Source: Bugula neritina
Lineage: Eukaryota > Bryozoa > Gymnolaemata > Cheilostomatida > Bugulidae
Assembly (NCBI GenBank): GCA_964035545.1
Contig: OZ037765.1
Span: 8,212,698 to 8,276,697, forward strand
Reading direction: 5' to 3'
DNA length: 64,000 bases
The position numbers and the translations under genes were made by a program. Below the pieces are notes generated by a model. It saw only the letters and a program-made list of their open reading frames with translations. It was not told the origin of the DNA and did no database searches. This document shows positions 1 through 21,957 of the stretch, piece by piece. Position 1 is the first letter of the stretch, and each line of letters begins with the position of its first letter.

Positions 1-541
1 TTTGTTATTGAAAGTTACAGGGCTGTTCTATGAACTTTGGCATGTATGTCAATTCTGGTCATCTAGATCTAATGGTATAAAAGTTTCCAGCATTTCAGTA
101 GATAAAAATATTTATTTCAAGAAAGCCAGCCGCTGCAAAAACATGGTGGTAAGTAGATGTTAAAGGGTTTTTGATGTGACACAGCAACCATTATGACTAA
201 ATGACTTTTATGATATCATCAGGTTTGACCTACTAGCTGGGAACAATTTGTGTCAGCTAATCACTCTACCACTGCTGCCCGCTTGCATTTCTTTAATAAT
301 ATTCCCAACAAAATGTTGAGGTACAGACTATCAAGTTGAAAATATTACTGTAAAATTCACTTAGTAAGCAGCTGTGTTACATTGAGTATTCTATTTAGTA
401 ACTTCCCAAGATACTGCAACTAAAATCTCAGACTAAACCTAGGCATATATGAAACAAAGTTCCACACCTAATATTTTGCGCTTGTGAAGCTGGTTTTTAT
501 TTTTATAATATATTCCAATAAATTTGTCGAAAATGGGGCAC
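1..541. other. Presumed ACSS2 intron, no exon seen
   Basis: I looked on the minus strand for the expected next ACSS2 segment (the DLWWHELM region and the P-loop) and found nothing. The stretch is AT-rich without long ORFs and is most simply intron. Confidence 0.4.
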
Positions 542-2513
542 CTTCAACTTATGACAAGGTCTTTTAGCAACACCATCACATTGGTCTCCATCAGCATTAC
601 CATTGGTTTCTACTATCTCATCAGATGGGCTCAGGTGTCTTACAACCAGACAGGTGCGAATCTGCAACCCTCTATAAAACATATAGATAAGATGTGCTAG
701 TTCTAGTCAGTTAAGAACTCAGCCTGTTCATTGTACACATTGGTTAAACATAATTACCTTTTATTACACACTTCTAGGAAAAATGAGATTAAAATACTTC
801 CTTTCAATATTCACTATAAGAAAGTTTTGGATGTTGATTAGCATAAAATTCTGGAATTCCAAAACATCCCTTCAGGCTTTCAAGTAAAACTAAGATTCCC
901 AACTAATATACCGAGCAAGTCGAGGTAATACTTCTAGCAAGTCACTTGAGTCAGATAATATCAAATACTGGATATGGACCTAGCCTTGGCAACGAAACTC
1001 ATAGAAATTGTTGTAGATTAAAGCCAAAGTAAACAGACACACCGTAGCCAAACTACCTTCTTTATTGCTTTTGCACAGTATATTTACATCCTAAACACTC
1101 ACTTTTCACTGCACAAATCAATGGCTTTGTCACTGATAGATTTCAGATCTACAAGTTTAGTGCCTCTCCAAAAGCCATCTACAACATACAGTAGAAAAAC
1201 TACTAAAGGATGCTCACAATGTAGAAATATAATATATGATTAAACGTTTTGAGTTGACAACTTTTCATCAGATTGTTAATATTGTTACAGTAGTATACAT
1301 ATTTCAAAAAAAGTCTTTATATTATTAACACATTTCGTATTTCCTGTGAGACTTACCTGTAGTGATAAGAGCGGATACTTCACCATCTTGCATTCGCTCT
1401 GCTAGAGATTCAGCTGAAAACCCTGCAAACTTAACACCAGGCAAAGTAAATGAGCATGCATGCACTAGAAAAGACATGATAAAACATGACTGCTATTAGA
1501 ACTAGGTTACTAAAACAGATTTTCATAGTATTTCCACTAATTATTTTGAGTCTAAACTTAAAAGATTTTACCTACTATAACTTTTTTCTACAATACTAGT
1601 AGACTCAGCATAATATTATAACAAATTTATAAGTATATAAACAAGAACTGAACATATTGCATTGAAATTACAGAGTTAAACCTGCAATAATGTATTCAAT
1701 AAATCAGACTGCAACCTTACAGAAACTACTAACAATGCTTACCACTATTGAGTGAATAGCCCCTATTCTTGCACATGCAAGTAGAGCAATAGACAATTCA
1801 ACTATCATTGGCATGTAAATAGCAACACGGTCTCCTTTCTTGATTCCTACAGAAAGAAAACAATGTTATATCAAAGCACTTACATATTAAAGTCATTAGC
1901 CTGAATGTATAAATTATAAAATGCCTTTACATGCACAAATACAAAAGACTATTTACCATTGTTTTTAAGCACATTGGCTAATTGACAGACTTGTTTAAGC
2001 AGTGCTGAGTATGTAATTTTTCCTTCATCGGCAGGGTCATTTCCTTCCCTGGAATATTCCACAAAAATATTTTGTCATTGAACTACTTTTCTAAAAACCA
2101 GAATAATGAATACTAATTCATAACAACTAGTTACCTAGTTGTAGACAACGAAATCATATTGATAGTGAAAAATTGTATGAAATAACTTAAACTTACCAGA
2201 AAAAAGCAACTTTTTCACCATTTCCATCTTGAACATGACGATCCAGGGCATTATAGCAGATATTAGTAGAGGCTCCTTGCATCCAACTTATCGATATGGG
2301 CCCCTTACGTACATCAAAATTGTATTCTAGAAACTTGCCTTGGACAGGTGTCTTAAAATAAAACTTCTCGGCAATATCTTTCCAGAATCCTTCAGGATTT
2401 TCAATGGAGTGCTTATACATCTCATTGTATTGTTCCATTGTTTTAACGTGAGCTGATTCAAAAAGCTCAGACTTTGGCAGGTAAGTTTGATGAAGAGCTT
2501 GTTTATCAGCCAT
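542..2513 (-). CDS. ACSS2: Acetyl-CoA synthetase, cytosolic/nuclear type (5' exons only)
   Basis: This enzyme activates acetate with ATP and CoA to acetyl-CoA. Six coding exons are visible on the minus strand: 2513-2197, 2048-1957, 1846-1743, 1429-1357, 1178-1103 and 671 to about 542. All have GT-AG borders and their phases join cleanly. The product (about 262 residues) matches the N-terminal part of animal ACSS2: the [14 protein letters not shown] block, YNFDV, the [12 protein letters not shown] motif, then [26 protein letters not shown] and the [12 protein letters not shown] block. The start is the ATG at 2513. The 3' end of the sixth exon is uncertain because its best donor (GTGCCC) is weak. 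The AMP-binding core (the P-loop with TSGSTGKPKG) and the C-terminal domain are not found and must lie left of position 1. Family identity is firm; ACSS2 rather than ACSS1 is inferred from the N-terminus. Confidence 0.9.
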
Positions 2514-13533
<11,020 letters not shown>

Positions 13534-14402
13534 CCTTAGAAAACTGTTACATCTTGTGAAAAATTGTAATGCTACAGAAAATATTGAAAAATGATATGAA
13601 AGAATCGAGAAATCAACATTATATTTATGCTAAGATTTTATATTTCAAAGTTTATGATGTGGTGATGTAACTTTGTTTAATATAAATATAATGTTCAGGA
13701 TTTTATTATAAATTCTAAGGGATGAAAAGATTGTATATTACAATTATATTCAAATTTGTAAATAAATGGCTACCATGTCGATCTTGTAACCCCTGAGAGT
13801 TTATTGTAATCTGCTAATAACCTCCACTGTATTCTGCTGAGACGGTACCTGCTAACCAATCCTCTTGGTCTAGAGGTTAAAACACATCTTTTGTGTATTC
13901 TAGTTGGAAAGGCATCTCTAGGTAGCTTAGTTATATCTAGTTCTGCTTGTTCCTGTAATACAATAGCAAATTACAATAATTTACAGTGCTTAAGATTGTT
14001 CAAGCCGAGAATTCATAGAGTAAAGCCGTATTTTTAAAAAGATAGTTGATAAAAATAAAGTAATGAATCATAATATAATTATTTAGTTAATAGGGTTGGT
14101 TTCAAAAAGCTATTTATAAAAAATAGCCTCACTACACACATTGCTTGAAGCCCAGTTTTTTGTCCTCTCAATAAAATCATAGATTTTAACTGCAATAGCT
14201 GCGACCTCTATCTAGCTTCAAAAAATGCTAGGGAAGTACTTATAAAATAATCTCTCTTTAGAAAAGAACTATGAAAGCCCCCCCCCCCCCCCCAAGACCG
14301 CATAGCGGGCCCCAGTGTGACATAATTCTGCATTAACAGCTTTCCTAACTCAAACTTTAACTTAGAAACAAATTAACAAAAGACAATGGTGAACCAATAT
14401 AC
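13534..14402. other. Gap between POLR2H stop and MRPS14 exon
   Basis: This holds the POLR2H 3' UTR and AT-rich DNA. It ends in a homopolymeric C run (about 14279-14294). I searched the minus strand for the second half of MRPS14 and did not find it. Confidence 0.5.
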
Positions 14403-14597
14403 CTGCAGTTCTTTGGGTAGAATTTTGCTTCGCTTGATAGAAGTCAGTCGGATTCTTTCATTGTTGAATTGTTTGGACAACTCCCTTCTTTTGACATCTC
14501 TTCTCATCCACTTGTTCACATAGCTAGCAAATCGGGAAGAAGTAGAACAACAAGTACTAGCTGCTAAGAAAGTCCTATTGGCAATTGAACCAACGTT
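14403..14597 (-). CDS. MRPS14: Mitochondrial ribosomal protein uS14m, one internal exon
   Basis: A 195-bp exon bounded by an acceptor (TTTTTAG, 5' side at 14598) and a donor (CTGCAG|GTATAT, GT at 14402-14401). It codes 65 residues in phase 0. The segment YVNKWMRRDVKRRELSKQF followed by NERIRL..IKRSKILPKELQ matches the middle of animal MRPS14, a small-subunit mitoribosome protein. The C-terminal half, which carries the conserved RCVMTSRPRG-type block and the Arg-rich rRNA-binding end, is not found downstream. The start-codon exon is not found upstream either. The Ty3/Gypsy element at 15214 lies only 0.6 kb upstream, on the same strand. The gene may be spread over very long introns, or this may be a stranded remnant. 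Confidence 0.82.
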
Positions 14598-15213
14598 CTA
14601 AAAATAGATACAACCACTATAAATTTAACTTATTTTTTAAAAGTAGTTGATAAGCATTAGTTGCTAAATGAAAGAATAATATAAATTTGAGAAAATATAA
14701 AGGTTCCTTTTATTAGAATATTAATTATTTATTGGCATTAGTTCTACTGATTGGCAATTAACTTTTCACAAGCTAACCTTACAAGTTATATCAACTCACA
14801 AAGGAGCATTAAGAAGCCTAATGCTAAGCACTACCCGAAAAATAGCAAATCTAGCTTCACTTGAATTAATGGAAGCCTGTCTTATGACACAGGTATCTTG
14901 GTCATAAATATTATTAACAATAAATCCACAATGATGATTATAAAATAACTATAAAATATGATGATAATTTTATATTCAACAAGTATCCTGCCTTAAAACA
15001 AGATTAAAGTATAATATTAATTAACTTCGAAATTATAGAAACTCAAACAATACAAATTTATAGGTTAAGGATTTTTTAATTAAGTTTTTATTATGAATAG
15101 AATCATTATGATATAGATGTCATTATCATTATGATGGCAATTATTTTTGAGACGAAATTACTTATGACAAATGTATGTGTATCACTATCAGTATAAGACT
15201 AAGTTGATTATAT
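14598..15213. other. AT-rich DNA between MRPS14 exon and retrotransposon
   Basis: No gene or repeat was recognised. A first MRPS14 exon was looked for and not seen. The last four bases before the LTR (ATAT) are the target-site duplication. Confidence 0.4.
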
Positions 15214-15488
15214 TGTAGTAATTTATGTAACTACTATGCGTGGGTTCCTAGCTTGTAATTATGTCTATTTATCTACACCAATAAAGTATTTAGGTAAAAG
15301 CTTCCAAGTTTATTTACTACTAAATATATAAAAGATACAGCTCGTACACAGATTAGAGATTACATCTTCGCTTAGTTAGCACGCTCTCTCTACTGCAAAA
15401 CTACTACTAACTAACTCAGGCCTATCACGTGACGCACTTGGATAGGCTGAAGGAATGCGGGGGACGCGCGTATTACGTCCTCACTACA
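15214..15488 (-). repeat. 3' LTR of copy A
   Basis: 275 bp, TG…CA ends. In element orientation it starts TGTAGTGAGG and carries a TATATATTTAG-like box and an AATAAA-type signal near the middle. It appears identical to the LTR at 22518. Confidence 0.95.
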
Positions 15489-15520
15489 CCGCCCCCTCCA
15501 GCAGAAAGCCCTACTTTCTG
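15489..15520 (-). other. Polypurine tract and adjacent hairpin of copy A
   Basis: In element orientation GGAGGGGGCGG directly precedes the 3' LTR, where a plus-strand primer must be. Just upstream a 7-bp hairpin CAGAAAG-(5)-CTTTCTG is visible (15502-15520). The same hairpin sits at the same place in copy B. Confidence 0.7.
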
Positions 15521-15844
15521 ATAACACAGACTAGATAATTCAAACATAAAATGTCATAAAACTATATATATATAAAAACTGAGAGAGCGTGTGGCACACA
15601 AAGGAAAACATGGCTATGTACAGTAGTAAGAAACATATACATACATAAAAAAATATAACAGTAAATGTACAATGGCACCGGCGGGAGGCACTATAAGGGA
15701 ATAGTTTGTAGAGGTAGAGCTGTATACTGGTAGGTTACTATATTGTTACACTGAGTAATTGTCTGTGAGCACTAGCGTGAGAAGGGTCTGTACTGGGGCA
15801 CCACCTGCTGTACCATCACGGATAGGAAAGGAGGGACATCACCT

Positions 15845-16933
15845 TCAAGCACTTCCTTTCATTCGGGCTACAGAGGCAGAGAGGGCCCGGAGTTCTGATG
15901 CGGCGGCGGAGATTCTCGGTGTCAGTCTTTGCACCTCTTTCTCTAATTCTCGTATCCGCTCTTCTGCCTCGCCTAGATTCCTGGCGGGGGCAGAGTGTCG
16001 ATTGGGGGATGAAGATGGCCAACGCCGCTTACGAGACGGCCTTGGGGAGACAGGGGGGGAGGGACGCCATCGCTGTGGTATATCGATGCGTCGTAACACG
16101 ACTCTTGGTATAGAGTCGGGGCGAGGCACTGTGCGTGCGGGGGGTGAGGAATGGGATATGCGGGGTTTCCTATATCCGGGTGGTTTAGGGCAGGGTCCCT
16201 GTGTGATGGTCCTGGGTGCGGGGAACTCCTGGCGCAGCCGTTCATATCGAACTGGGTCTGATATGAACGGTCGGATGAGATTAAGGAATTGTGGAAAGGA
16301 GGGTTCGTCGACTTCGAATAGGTGTCCAATATGGCATCCCATGGTTCGTTGGTGACGGAGGATGTAGTCCCTGTGGTAACTATATTCACCACAGGGACAA
16401 AAGGTGGTGAAGTAATGTTGGGGAATATGAACTCGGAGTCTTCGTGGGGTAGTGAAGTGAAGCTGGCATAAACGGCAGGTGGTGCATTGGTCATCTCCTT
16501 TGTGCTCTCGTATCAGTGTTTCCGTATCTGTTGTAACCCAGCATGATTGTTGTAGGAGTGCCTCCGGAAGAGTAGTGGGAACGGGTTCCTCGTTCCAAGC
16601 CATTTCTAGTGACGGCATGTCACCAGATAGAGGAGAGAGAGCGGTATCTAAAAGAGCAGAATTACTGTTAGATCGGATATGATCTTTACACCATAATTCT
16701 GATGACAACCGACTGTTACTAGTCTGAGAGTCATACATCTTTTCAGATAGCACTCGCGGGACTGAGTCGTGTCGTGTAGACTGACAGAGAGACATAGTGT
16801 CAAGCTCCAGATCTAGTAGATCGTCGGCCATCTTTATGTTCTCGTCGCCTTTCACGTAGGACTCAGTCCCCAGTAGTTGTGATTCAATCAAGGCGATTAA
16901 ATCAGAACTGACTGATGGTAGACTGGTTTCCAT
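15845..16933 (-). CDS. Third ORF of copy A: two-finger, coiled-coil protein
   Basis: 362 codons from ATG at 16933, located between pol and the polypurine tract where errantiviruses have env. There is no signal peptide or membrane segment. Residues 153-173 form a canonical C2H2 finger (C153-x2-C156-x12-H169-x3-H173). Next comes an unusual finger C179-x-C181-x12-H194-x5-C200. Then come an FLNLIRP motif (about 216), a Pro/Ser/Arg-rich stretch (about 245-315) and a C-terminal heptad-like segment (about 320-360) ending SVARMK. The first 140 residues are acidic and have no counterpart in copy B; the rest aligns with the ORF3 of copy B. The function is unknown; nucleic-acid binding is an inference from the fingers and basic stretch. 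Confidence 0.85.
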   Translation of the reverse strand: METSLPSVSSDLIALIESQLLGTESYVKGDENIKMADDLLDLELDTMSLCQSTRHDSVPRVLSEKMYDSQTSNSRLSSELWCKDHIRSNSNSALLDTALSPLSGDMPSLEMAWNEEPVPTTLPEALLQQSCWVTTDTETLIREHKGDDQCTTCRLCQLHFTTPRRLRVHIPQHYFTTFCPCGEYSYHRDYILRHQRTMGCHIGHLFEVDEPSFPQFLNLIRPFISDPVRYERLRQEFPAPRTITQGPCPKPPGYRKPRISHSSPPARTVPRPDSIPRVVLRRIDIPQRWRPSPPVSPRPSRKRRWPSSSPNRHSAPARNLGEAEERIRELEKEVQRLTPRISAAASELRALSASVARMKGSA

Positions 16934-16998
16934 GAGTGGAAATGTTAGCTCAGAGCAAGCTTACCTGAGAACCCGGTATTTGTAATCATACTCAGCGT

Positions 16999-19900
16999 TC
17001 AAGCTTGGATGTCCGTGGATTGAGTTTGAATGCGTCTTCCCTTGACAATGTCAGCGTACGAAAAGACTGGGCAGCGTGGTTGTTGCGCACGGCTGGAACT
17101 ATTTGCCTCGGGCGTAGTAGTTTTGTTTACTACTCCGCCTTCGCAAAAGTTGAGATTTCCGTGGTGTTCACAACTCCCACGCTTTGTTGCCAGTCTTTCC
17201 GTACGGCGCCCAGCTAGACTTTCATAACTGCCGTTTGTAACACGGTCACATATGAAATCTTTAAGGTATGCTGGGGGTTGTCTAGTACGCTGTCCCCGTT
17301 CCAGGGGAGGTGACGCATCAGCTGGAGAGGGAGTTGTAGCTGTTGGTTGGGGCGGCGTACTCACTGGTGGGCTATTTTGCTCCACCTGTGGTGTTTCTGG
17401 CCCGCCGTTGGTGGTGGTGTTCCCCTCTCTGCTGTTGTCTCCAGATGGAGCCCCTCCCACGGGGGGGTTTTGCACTTCCGGACGCGGATGCGGAACCGGA
17501 AGTGGTGGGGGTAGACTTGGTACTGGGGGCGGTGGGCGCACTTCCGTTGGTGGGAGTGGCGTCTCCTGCCTCACTAAGTCCTCTCCCCGCGGCACAACCA
17601 CTTCGTATTCTGGTCCATGCCGTTGCCGCCCACGCGTTACTGTCTGCCTCCTGGGCTCCAACAACGGGGGGGCTGCTCCTGCTGCTCCTGGGCTAGCCCA
17701 ATACGGTTTCAAGCGGGCTTCGTTCTGGACAGAGACCTGTCCAGATCGCTCCAACTTGTACGTATGATTGGGCATAGCTTCAACTACTACGTAGGGTCCC
17801 ACAAACTTAGGCTGGAGCTTAGCCGCTTGTCCTCGACGCCTACGGTAGTTGATCATCCACACCCAGTCCCCAGTTCGATAGAGGGGTGGTTCCTGAGAGT
17901 CCTCTCGCCGTACCTGCCACTGCTTTGCCCGCAGTATTTCGTGTGCGGCCCTCAGGTCCTCTATCAATTTACTGGCATACTCGTGGATGGTATAGTCCTG
18001 CTCTGGGATGTGGTATGTGAGGTGGTCAGGCACTCGCGTCTCTCGACCGAGCATCAGGAGGTTAGGGGTTTCCCCCGTACTGGTGTGTGGTGTACTACGG
18101 TAGGCCCGCATGACTTGCGGTAGTACCGTATCCCACTCCTCCTGACCCCGGCCGAGGAGCAGGCTGCGCAGTGCATCGCCCAACATGCGATTGTTGCGTT
18201 CCACCACCCCGTTGCCCTGAGGATGGTACGGGGTGGTCCTGCTTTGGTTCACTCCCCAGAGGCGGCAGAGGTCGCTCAACAGTTGGGACTGGAATTGAGC
18301 CCCCTGGTCCGAATGTATTTGCTCAGGTAGTCCAAGATAGCAGAATACATTTTGGTCCAGCACCCTGGCCACCGTGGGGGCGGACGCATCTGGAATAGCC
18401 AGGGCATCCGCCCACCGTGTAAAGTGGTCGGTTAATACTAGGATCCAGCTGTTTCCCCTGGGGGTGACGGGCATGGGTCCGACTAGGTCGATAGCTACCA
18501 CCTGCCATGGCCTTCCAGCATATAGCCGACGCCGTCCCGCTTCACCAGGGATACGGCCATGCTTGCTGGCCTGGCAGATTTCGCATTGTTTGACTCTACG
18601 CCGCACCTCACGCTCCATGCCGGGCCAGTACCACCGGAGTTGTAACTTGGAGAGAACCCTGCTCACTCCGGCGTGGGCTTGCTTGTGGGTGTCCCATACT
18701 AACTCCCGGCGTATGGCGGCTGGGCAGATCACCCTTTGTCTGCCGTATTGGTTGTTGTGAGCAGCCACTGTGATGGTCAGCAGACCATCTGGCCCGATCC
18801 GCAGGGAATCCCAACGTTGGCAGTACAACCGTAACTCGGTGCATCCCTGCCGCAGTTGTTCTTCACTGGGTCGTCGCCCCTCCTTTTTGGCACGATATAC
18901 GTCGGCTACCACTCCAGGGAGGTCCTCCTGGAGTCTTCGTAGCTCTCTAACGTTATCAGCCAAGACAGGATTGGCACGGAGGCGTTGGATAGCCTCCGGG
19001 GGCGTAGAGGCCTTCTGTAGGAGTTGACCCTGGTCCCAGTCATACTCCGTTTCAGAGTGGTTCAGTGCTCTCAACTCGGATTTTGGAGGACCTCCGTCCC
19101 TCTTCTCGATGTTGAGGCACTGTTTACACCCCTCGTCCGGTCGCCGGCTCAGTCCATCAGCATTGCCGTGTTTCTTACCGGGTCGGTGTTCGATCCGGTA
19201 AGAGAACTCGGCCAGGACCTCGAGCCATCGGGCGACTTGGCTGGACGGTTCTGCTCTCTTACATGACCAAATCAAGGAGGCGTGGTCGGTCCGCAAGCGG
19301 AACTTCCTGCCGTATAGATAAGGTCTGAAATGCTTCACCGACTTGATTACTGCCAGCAATTCCTTTCGGGTAGTGCAGTAATTTCGTTCAGTGGGCGAGA
19401 GAGACTTACTGTAGTAGGCCACGACTACTTCGCGGCCCTCCTGCACCTGGGACAGCACAGCGCCGACATTTTGGTCACTGGCGTCAGTATCGAGGATGTA
19501 CTCCAGGGCAGGGTCTGGATAGGCCAGGATAGGGGCCTCCAGCAGGCGGCCTTTGAGGCAGTCGAACGCTCTCTGTTCGACGGGAGTCCACTGCCAGGTC
19601 ACCCCCTTTGCGGTGAGCCGGTTTAACGGCTGCGCTACCCCCGCAAAGTCTGGTATGTATTGCCTGTAATACCCTACCAGCCCCAGGAAAGCCCGTAGCC
19701 CGGTCAAATCCTGGGGGGTTACCCAATCTTCTATAGCTCGTACCTTTTCAGGATCCGTCGCCACGCCGTGGCGGCCGACGATGTGCCCTAGGTACTTCAC
19801 CTCTGGCTGCAAGAGAGCGCACTTGGAGGGTTTGAGCTTCAGATTGGCGCCTCGGAGTCGATCGAAGACCTCCCGCAGACGACTGACGTGCGTCTGAAAG

Positions 19901-21957
19901 TCTGGGGAGATCACGATGACGTCGTCGAGGTACACTAGCAGTGTCTTCCAGTGGAGTCCACTGAGGACCTGTTCCATGAGCCGCTGGAACGTGGCGGGGG
20001 CGGAAGTCAGTCCGAAGGGGAGGACTTTCCACTTCCATAAGCCGTCCCGCGTGATGAACGCCGCCTTCTCCTGGGCGTCTGGGCTGAGGGGGACCTGCCA
20101 ATAGCCGCTCAACAAGTCTAGCGTACTGAAGTACTTGCTGCCGGCTAAGGCGTCCAGAGATTCGTCGATCCTGGGTAAGGGGTAGGCGTCCTGTATGGTC
20201 ACGCTATTGAGCTTGCGATAATCCACACAGAACCGCCAACTGCCGTCTTTCTTTCGGACCAGAACGACCGGTGAACTCCACGCGCTATGCGCTGGTTCGA
20301 TGAGGCCGCGGTCCAAAAGATCCCGGACTTGTTGGCTTACCTCTTTTTCCTTCTCTGGTCCCAGCCTCCTGGTGGGCTGCCGAATAGGGGTAGTCCCTGC
20401 AGCCAGCAATATCTCATGACGGACGGCCGTGGTCAGGCCGACGTCATGGTCCCCACTGCTGAACACGTCGCTATAATCACGTAGCAACTGAGCCATAGTC
20501 TGGCGTTCCACGTTGCCCGTGCAGCCGTTACACGCTGCCTGGTATAGCTCTTTGACGTGTGATGGGACGGTCCCCCGCCTAACTGACGGGCTCTGTTGGG
20601 GACCTTCCGTCGCAGCTCCCAGCGACGGCCCTACATCCCCCTCCTGGATGGAGTGGAAGCGACCCAGCATGGATCCTGACGGTAATTGTACCGCTTCGGA
20701 GAAAGGGTTGACACACTGCACCAAGATCTCTCCTCGGCCAGTCAGCCGGTTAAGACTGCTGGCGAGTTGGATTCTAGAGTGCGCACCTTCGACAACCCCT
20801 AGCCCCGAGAGTTGGCTATTGTTCACTCTGCAGTGAACGGTAGCCCGGGAGCGGCCGGGTATAGTACAGTTGCGTACTACCTGCACACCTCCCGCTAGAG
20901 GACGACCGAACTTGTCGACACAGGTGAGCTCTTTGCCGCCCATTAGCATGGCTGACTTGCTAAAGTCAATATGGCACCCGTGTCTCTTCAAGAACGGCAT
21001 CCCTAGTATGGCATCTTCCTCCAGTGGGCTGATGACGAAGGTTTCCTGAATGGCTTGGTCGCGGACGCGCCCAGCCAATTCTATGATACCGTAGAAAGGA
21101 ATCCGTGACCCGTCAGCTAGGGTGCCCGGTTCCCCGGTATAGGGAGCTAAGGCTCCCCTCTCCTTGAGAGGGAGGGTGTCGAAGACCCGACGGCTGAGGA
21201 TATTAGTGGTACACCCGGAGTCTAACAGGAAGGTGACAGCTTTACCGGCCACCTTCCCTGGCAAGAAGTAGCTGCCTCCGTGAGGTTGTACCCGTATTCC
21301 CCCAGCGTGCTCGGTCTCGGCCGAACGGGGCTGTGCCCGTTTGTTCCGCGGTTTGCGGGGCCGGTGAGAGTTTCCTTGCGGGGAGGTGTTCTGATCCTCC
21401 CCGATGCCCTGAGGGGCCTCGCTGGTCTGTTCCATTACTGGTAACGGACTGAAGCGGTTGGTGAGAGGCAGAGAGAAGGGGTCTCGTGGTCGACCTGGTT
21501 GGCTGGTACGGCGAGGTGTTTGCCATTGACGGGGGGTGTGTCGCTGGGCCCGTACGGGCTCCTGGCGACACCCACCCCGTTTTTCTCTCTGTGTGTGTCC
21601 GCGGAGCTCTGGGGGTCTCCGGGGAGGTTGTGGTTTCTGCTGCCGTTTGAATCGTGGGCCGCTCAGGTGGCGGTGTCCCTGACTGCCGCTTTCCCAGCGT
21701 CGCATCATGGGTCTTGGGGGTTTTGCTGCCGTCCTCTTACTCTTCCTTGAGTGGTTGTATGTCATCGTCGCCACCAATTGTCCCAGTCTAGTCATCAAGC
21801 GGCTTATCTCCGTCTCTATGGGGTTTTTAGTGGTCGCGGCAGCTATGCGGACCGGATGGTCTGGTTCCCTAGAGGGCTGTGGCGTGGCCTCCTCCGTCTT
21901 ATAGTCGTTCGGCTCCAGCGTAGGCCTTGTTCTCTTGGATTGCAGCCTCAATTGTGG
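16999..21957 (-). CDS. pol: Pol polyprotein of copy A (with degenerate nucleocapsid knuckle)
   Basis: The frame is open from about 21957 to the TGA at 16999, about 1,650 codons, with no ATG at its head, so it must be reached by frameshifting from gag. Order: a residual gag-like linker with a degenerate zinc knuckle (WESGSQGH, cysteines replaced), aspartic protease (LLDSGCTTN, about residue 244 counted from 21951), reverse transcriptase (YLDD at about 674, GYWQVPL, FLGLVGYYRQYIPDF), RNase H (DTDASDQNVGAVLSQ), integrase with HHCC zinc site (HAGV…CEICQASK), catalytic D (AIDLVGP, about 1155), DQGAQF and NGVVERNNR, and a GPY/F module. A long proline-rich tail follows. All catalytic residues are present. 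Much of RT is nearly identical to copy B. Confidence 0.95.
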   Translation of the reverse strand, partial: PQLRLQSKRTRPTLEPNDYKTEEATPQPSREPDHPVRIAAATTKNPIETEISRLMTRLGQLVATMTYNHSRKSKRTAAKPPRPMMRRWESGSQGHRHLSGPRFKRQQKPQPPRRPPELRGHTQREKRGGCRQEPVRAQRHTPRQWQTPRRTSQPGRPRDPFSLPLTNRFSPLPVMEQTSEAPQGIGEDQNTSPQGNSHRPRKPRNKRAQPRSAETEHAGGIRVQPHGGSYFLPGKVAGKAVTFLLDSGCTTNILSRRVFDTLPLKERGALAPYTGEPGTLADGSRIPFYGIIELAGRVRDQAIQETFVISPLEEDAILGMPFLKRHGCHIDFSKSAMLMGGKELTCVDKFGRPLAGGVQVVRNCTIPGRSRATVHCRVNNSQLSGLGVVEGAHSRIQLASSLNRLTGRGEILVQCVNPFSEAVQLPSGSMLGRFHSIQEGDVGPSLGAATEGPQQSPSVRRGTVPSHVKELYQAACNGCTGNVERQTMAQLLRDYSDVFSSGDHDVGLTTAVRHEILLAAGTTPIRQPTRRLGPEKEKEVSQQVRDLLDRGLIEPAHSAWSSPVVLVRKKDGSWRFCVDYRKLNSVTIQDAYPLPRIDESLDALAGSKYFSTLDLLSGYWQVPLSPDAQEKAAFITRDGLWKWKVLPFGLTSAPATFQRLMEQVLSGLHWKTLLVYLDDVIVISPDFQTHVSRLREVFDRLRGANLKLKPSKCALLQPEVKYLGHIVGRHGVATDPEKVRAIEDWVTPQDLTGLRAFLGLVGYYRQYIPDFAGVAQPLNRLTAKGVTWQWTPVEQRAFDCLKGRLLEAPILAYPDPALEYILDTDASDQNVGAVLSQVQEGREVVVAYYSKSLSPTERNYCTTRKELLAVIKSVKHFRPYLYGRKFRLRTDHASLIWSCKRAEPSSQVARWLEVLAEFSYRIEHRPGKKHGNADGLSRRPDEGCKQCLNIEKRDGGPPKSELRALNHSETEYDWDQGQLLQKASTPPEAIQRLRANPVLADNVRELRRLQEDLPGVVADVYRAKKEGRRPSEEQLRQGCTELRLYCQRWDSLRIGPDGLLTITVAAHNNQYGRQRVICPAAIRRELVWDTHKQAHAGVSRVLSKLQLRWYWPGMEREVRRRVKQCEICQASKHGRIPGEAGRRRLYAGRPWQVVAIDLVGPMPVTPRGNSWILVLTDHFTRWADALAIPDASAPTVARVLDQNVFCYLGLPEQIHSDQGAQFQSQLLSDLCRLWGVNQSRTTPYHPQGNGVVERNNRMLGDALRSLLLGRGQEEWDTVLPQVMRAYRSTPHTSTGETPNLLMLGRETRVPDHLTYHIPEQDYTIHEYASKLIEDLRAAHEILRAKQWQVRREDSQEPPLYRTGDWVWMINYRRRRGQAAKLQPKFVGPYVVVEAMPNHTYKLERSGQVSVQNEARLKPYWASPGAAGAAPPLLEPRRQTVTRGRQRHGPEYEVVVPRGEDLVRQETPLPPTEVRPPPPVPSLPPPLPVPHPRPEVQNPPVGGAPSGDNSREGNTTTNGGPETPQVEQNSPPVSTPPQPTATTPSPADASPPLERGQRTRQPPAYLKDFICDRVTNGSYESLAGRRTERLATKRGSCEHHGNLNFCEGGVVNKTTTPEANSSSRAQQPRCPVFSYADIVKGRRIQTQSTDIQA

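Noticed and set aside
13843-13920. Possible third SINE head (TTGGTCTAGAGGTTAAAAC)
   Set aside because: Only an A-box-like piece is present; the SINE core and tail are missing.
15759-16355. 198-codon plus-strand ORF opposite ORF3 of copy A, and many ORFs opposite pol
   Set aside because: They are antisense shadows of GC-rich retrotransposon coding sequence, without domains or conservation between the two copies.
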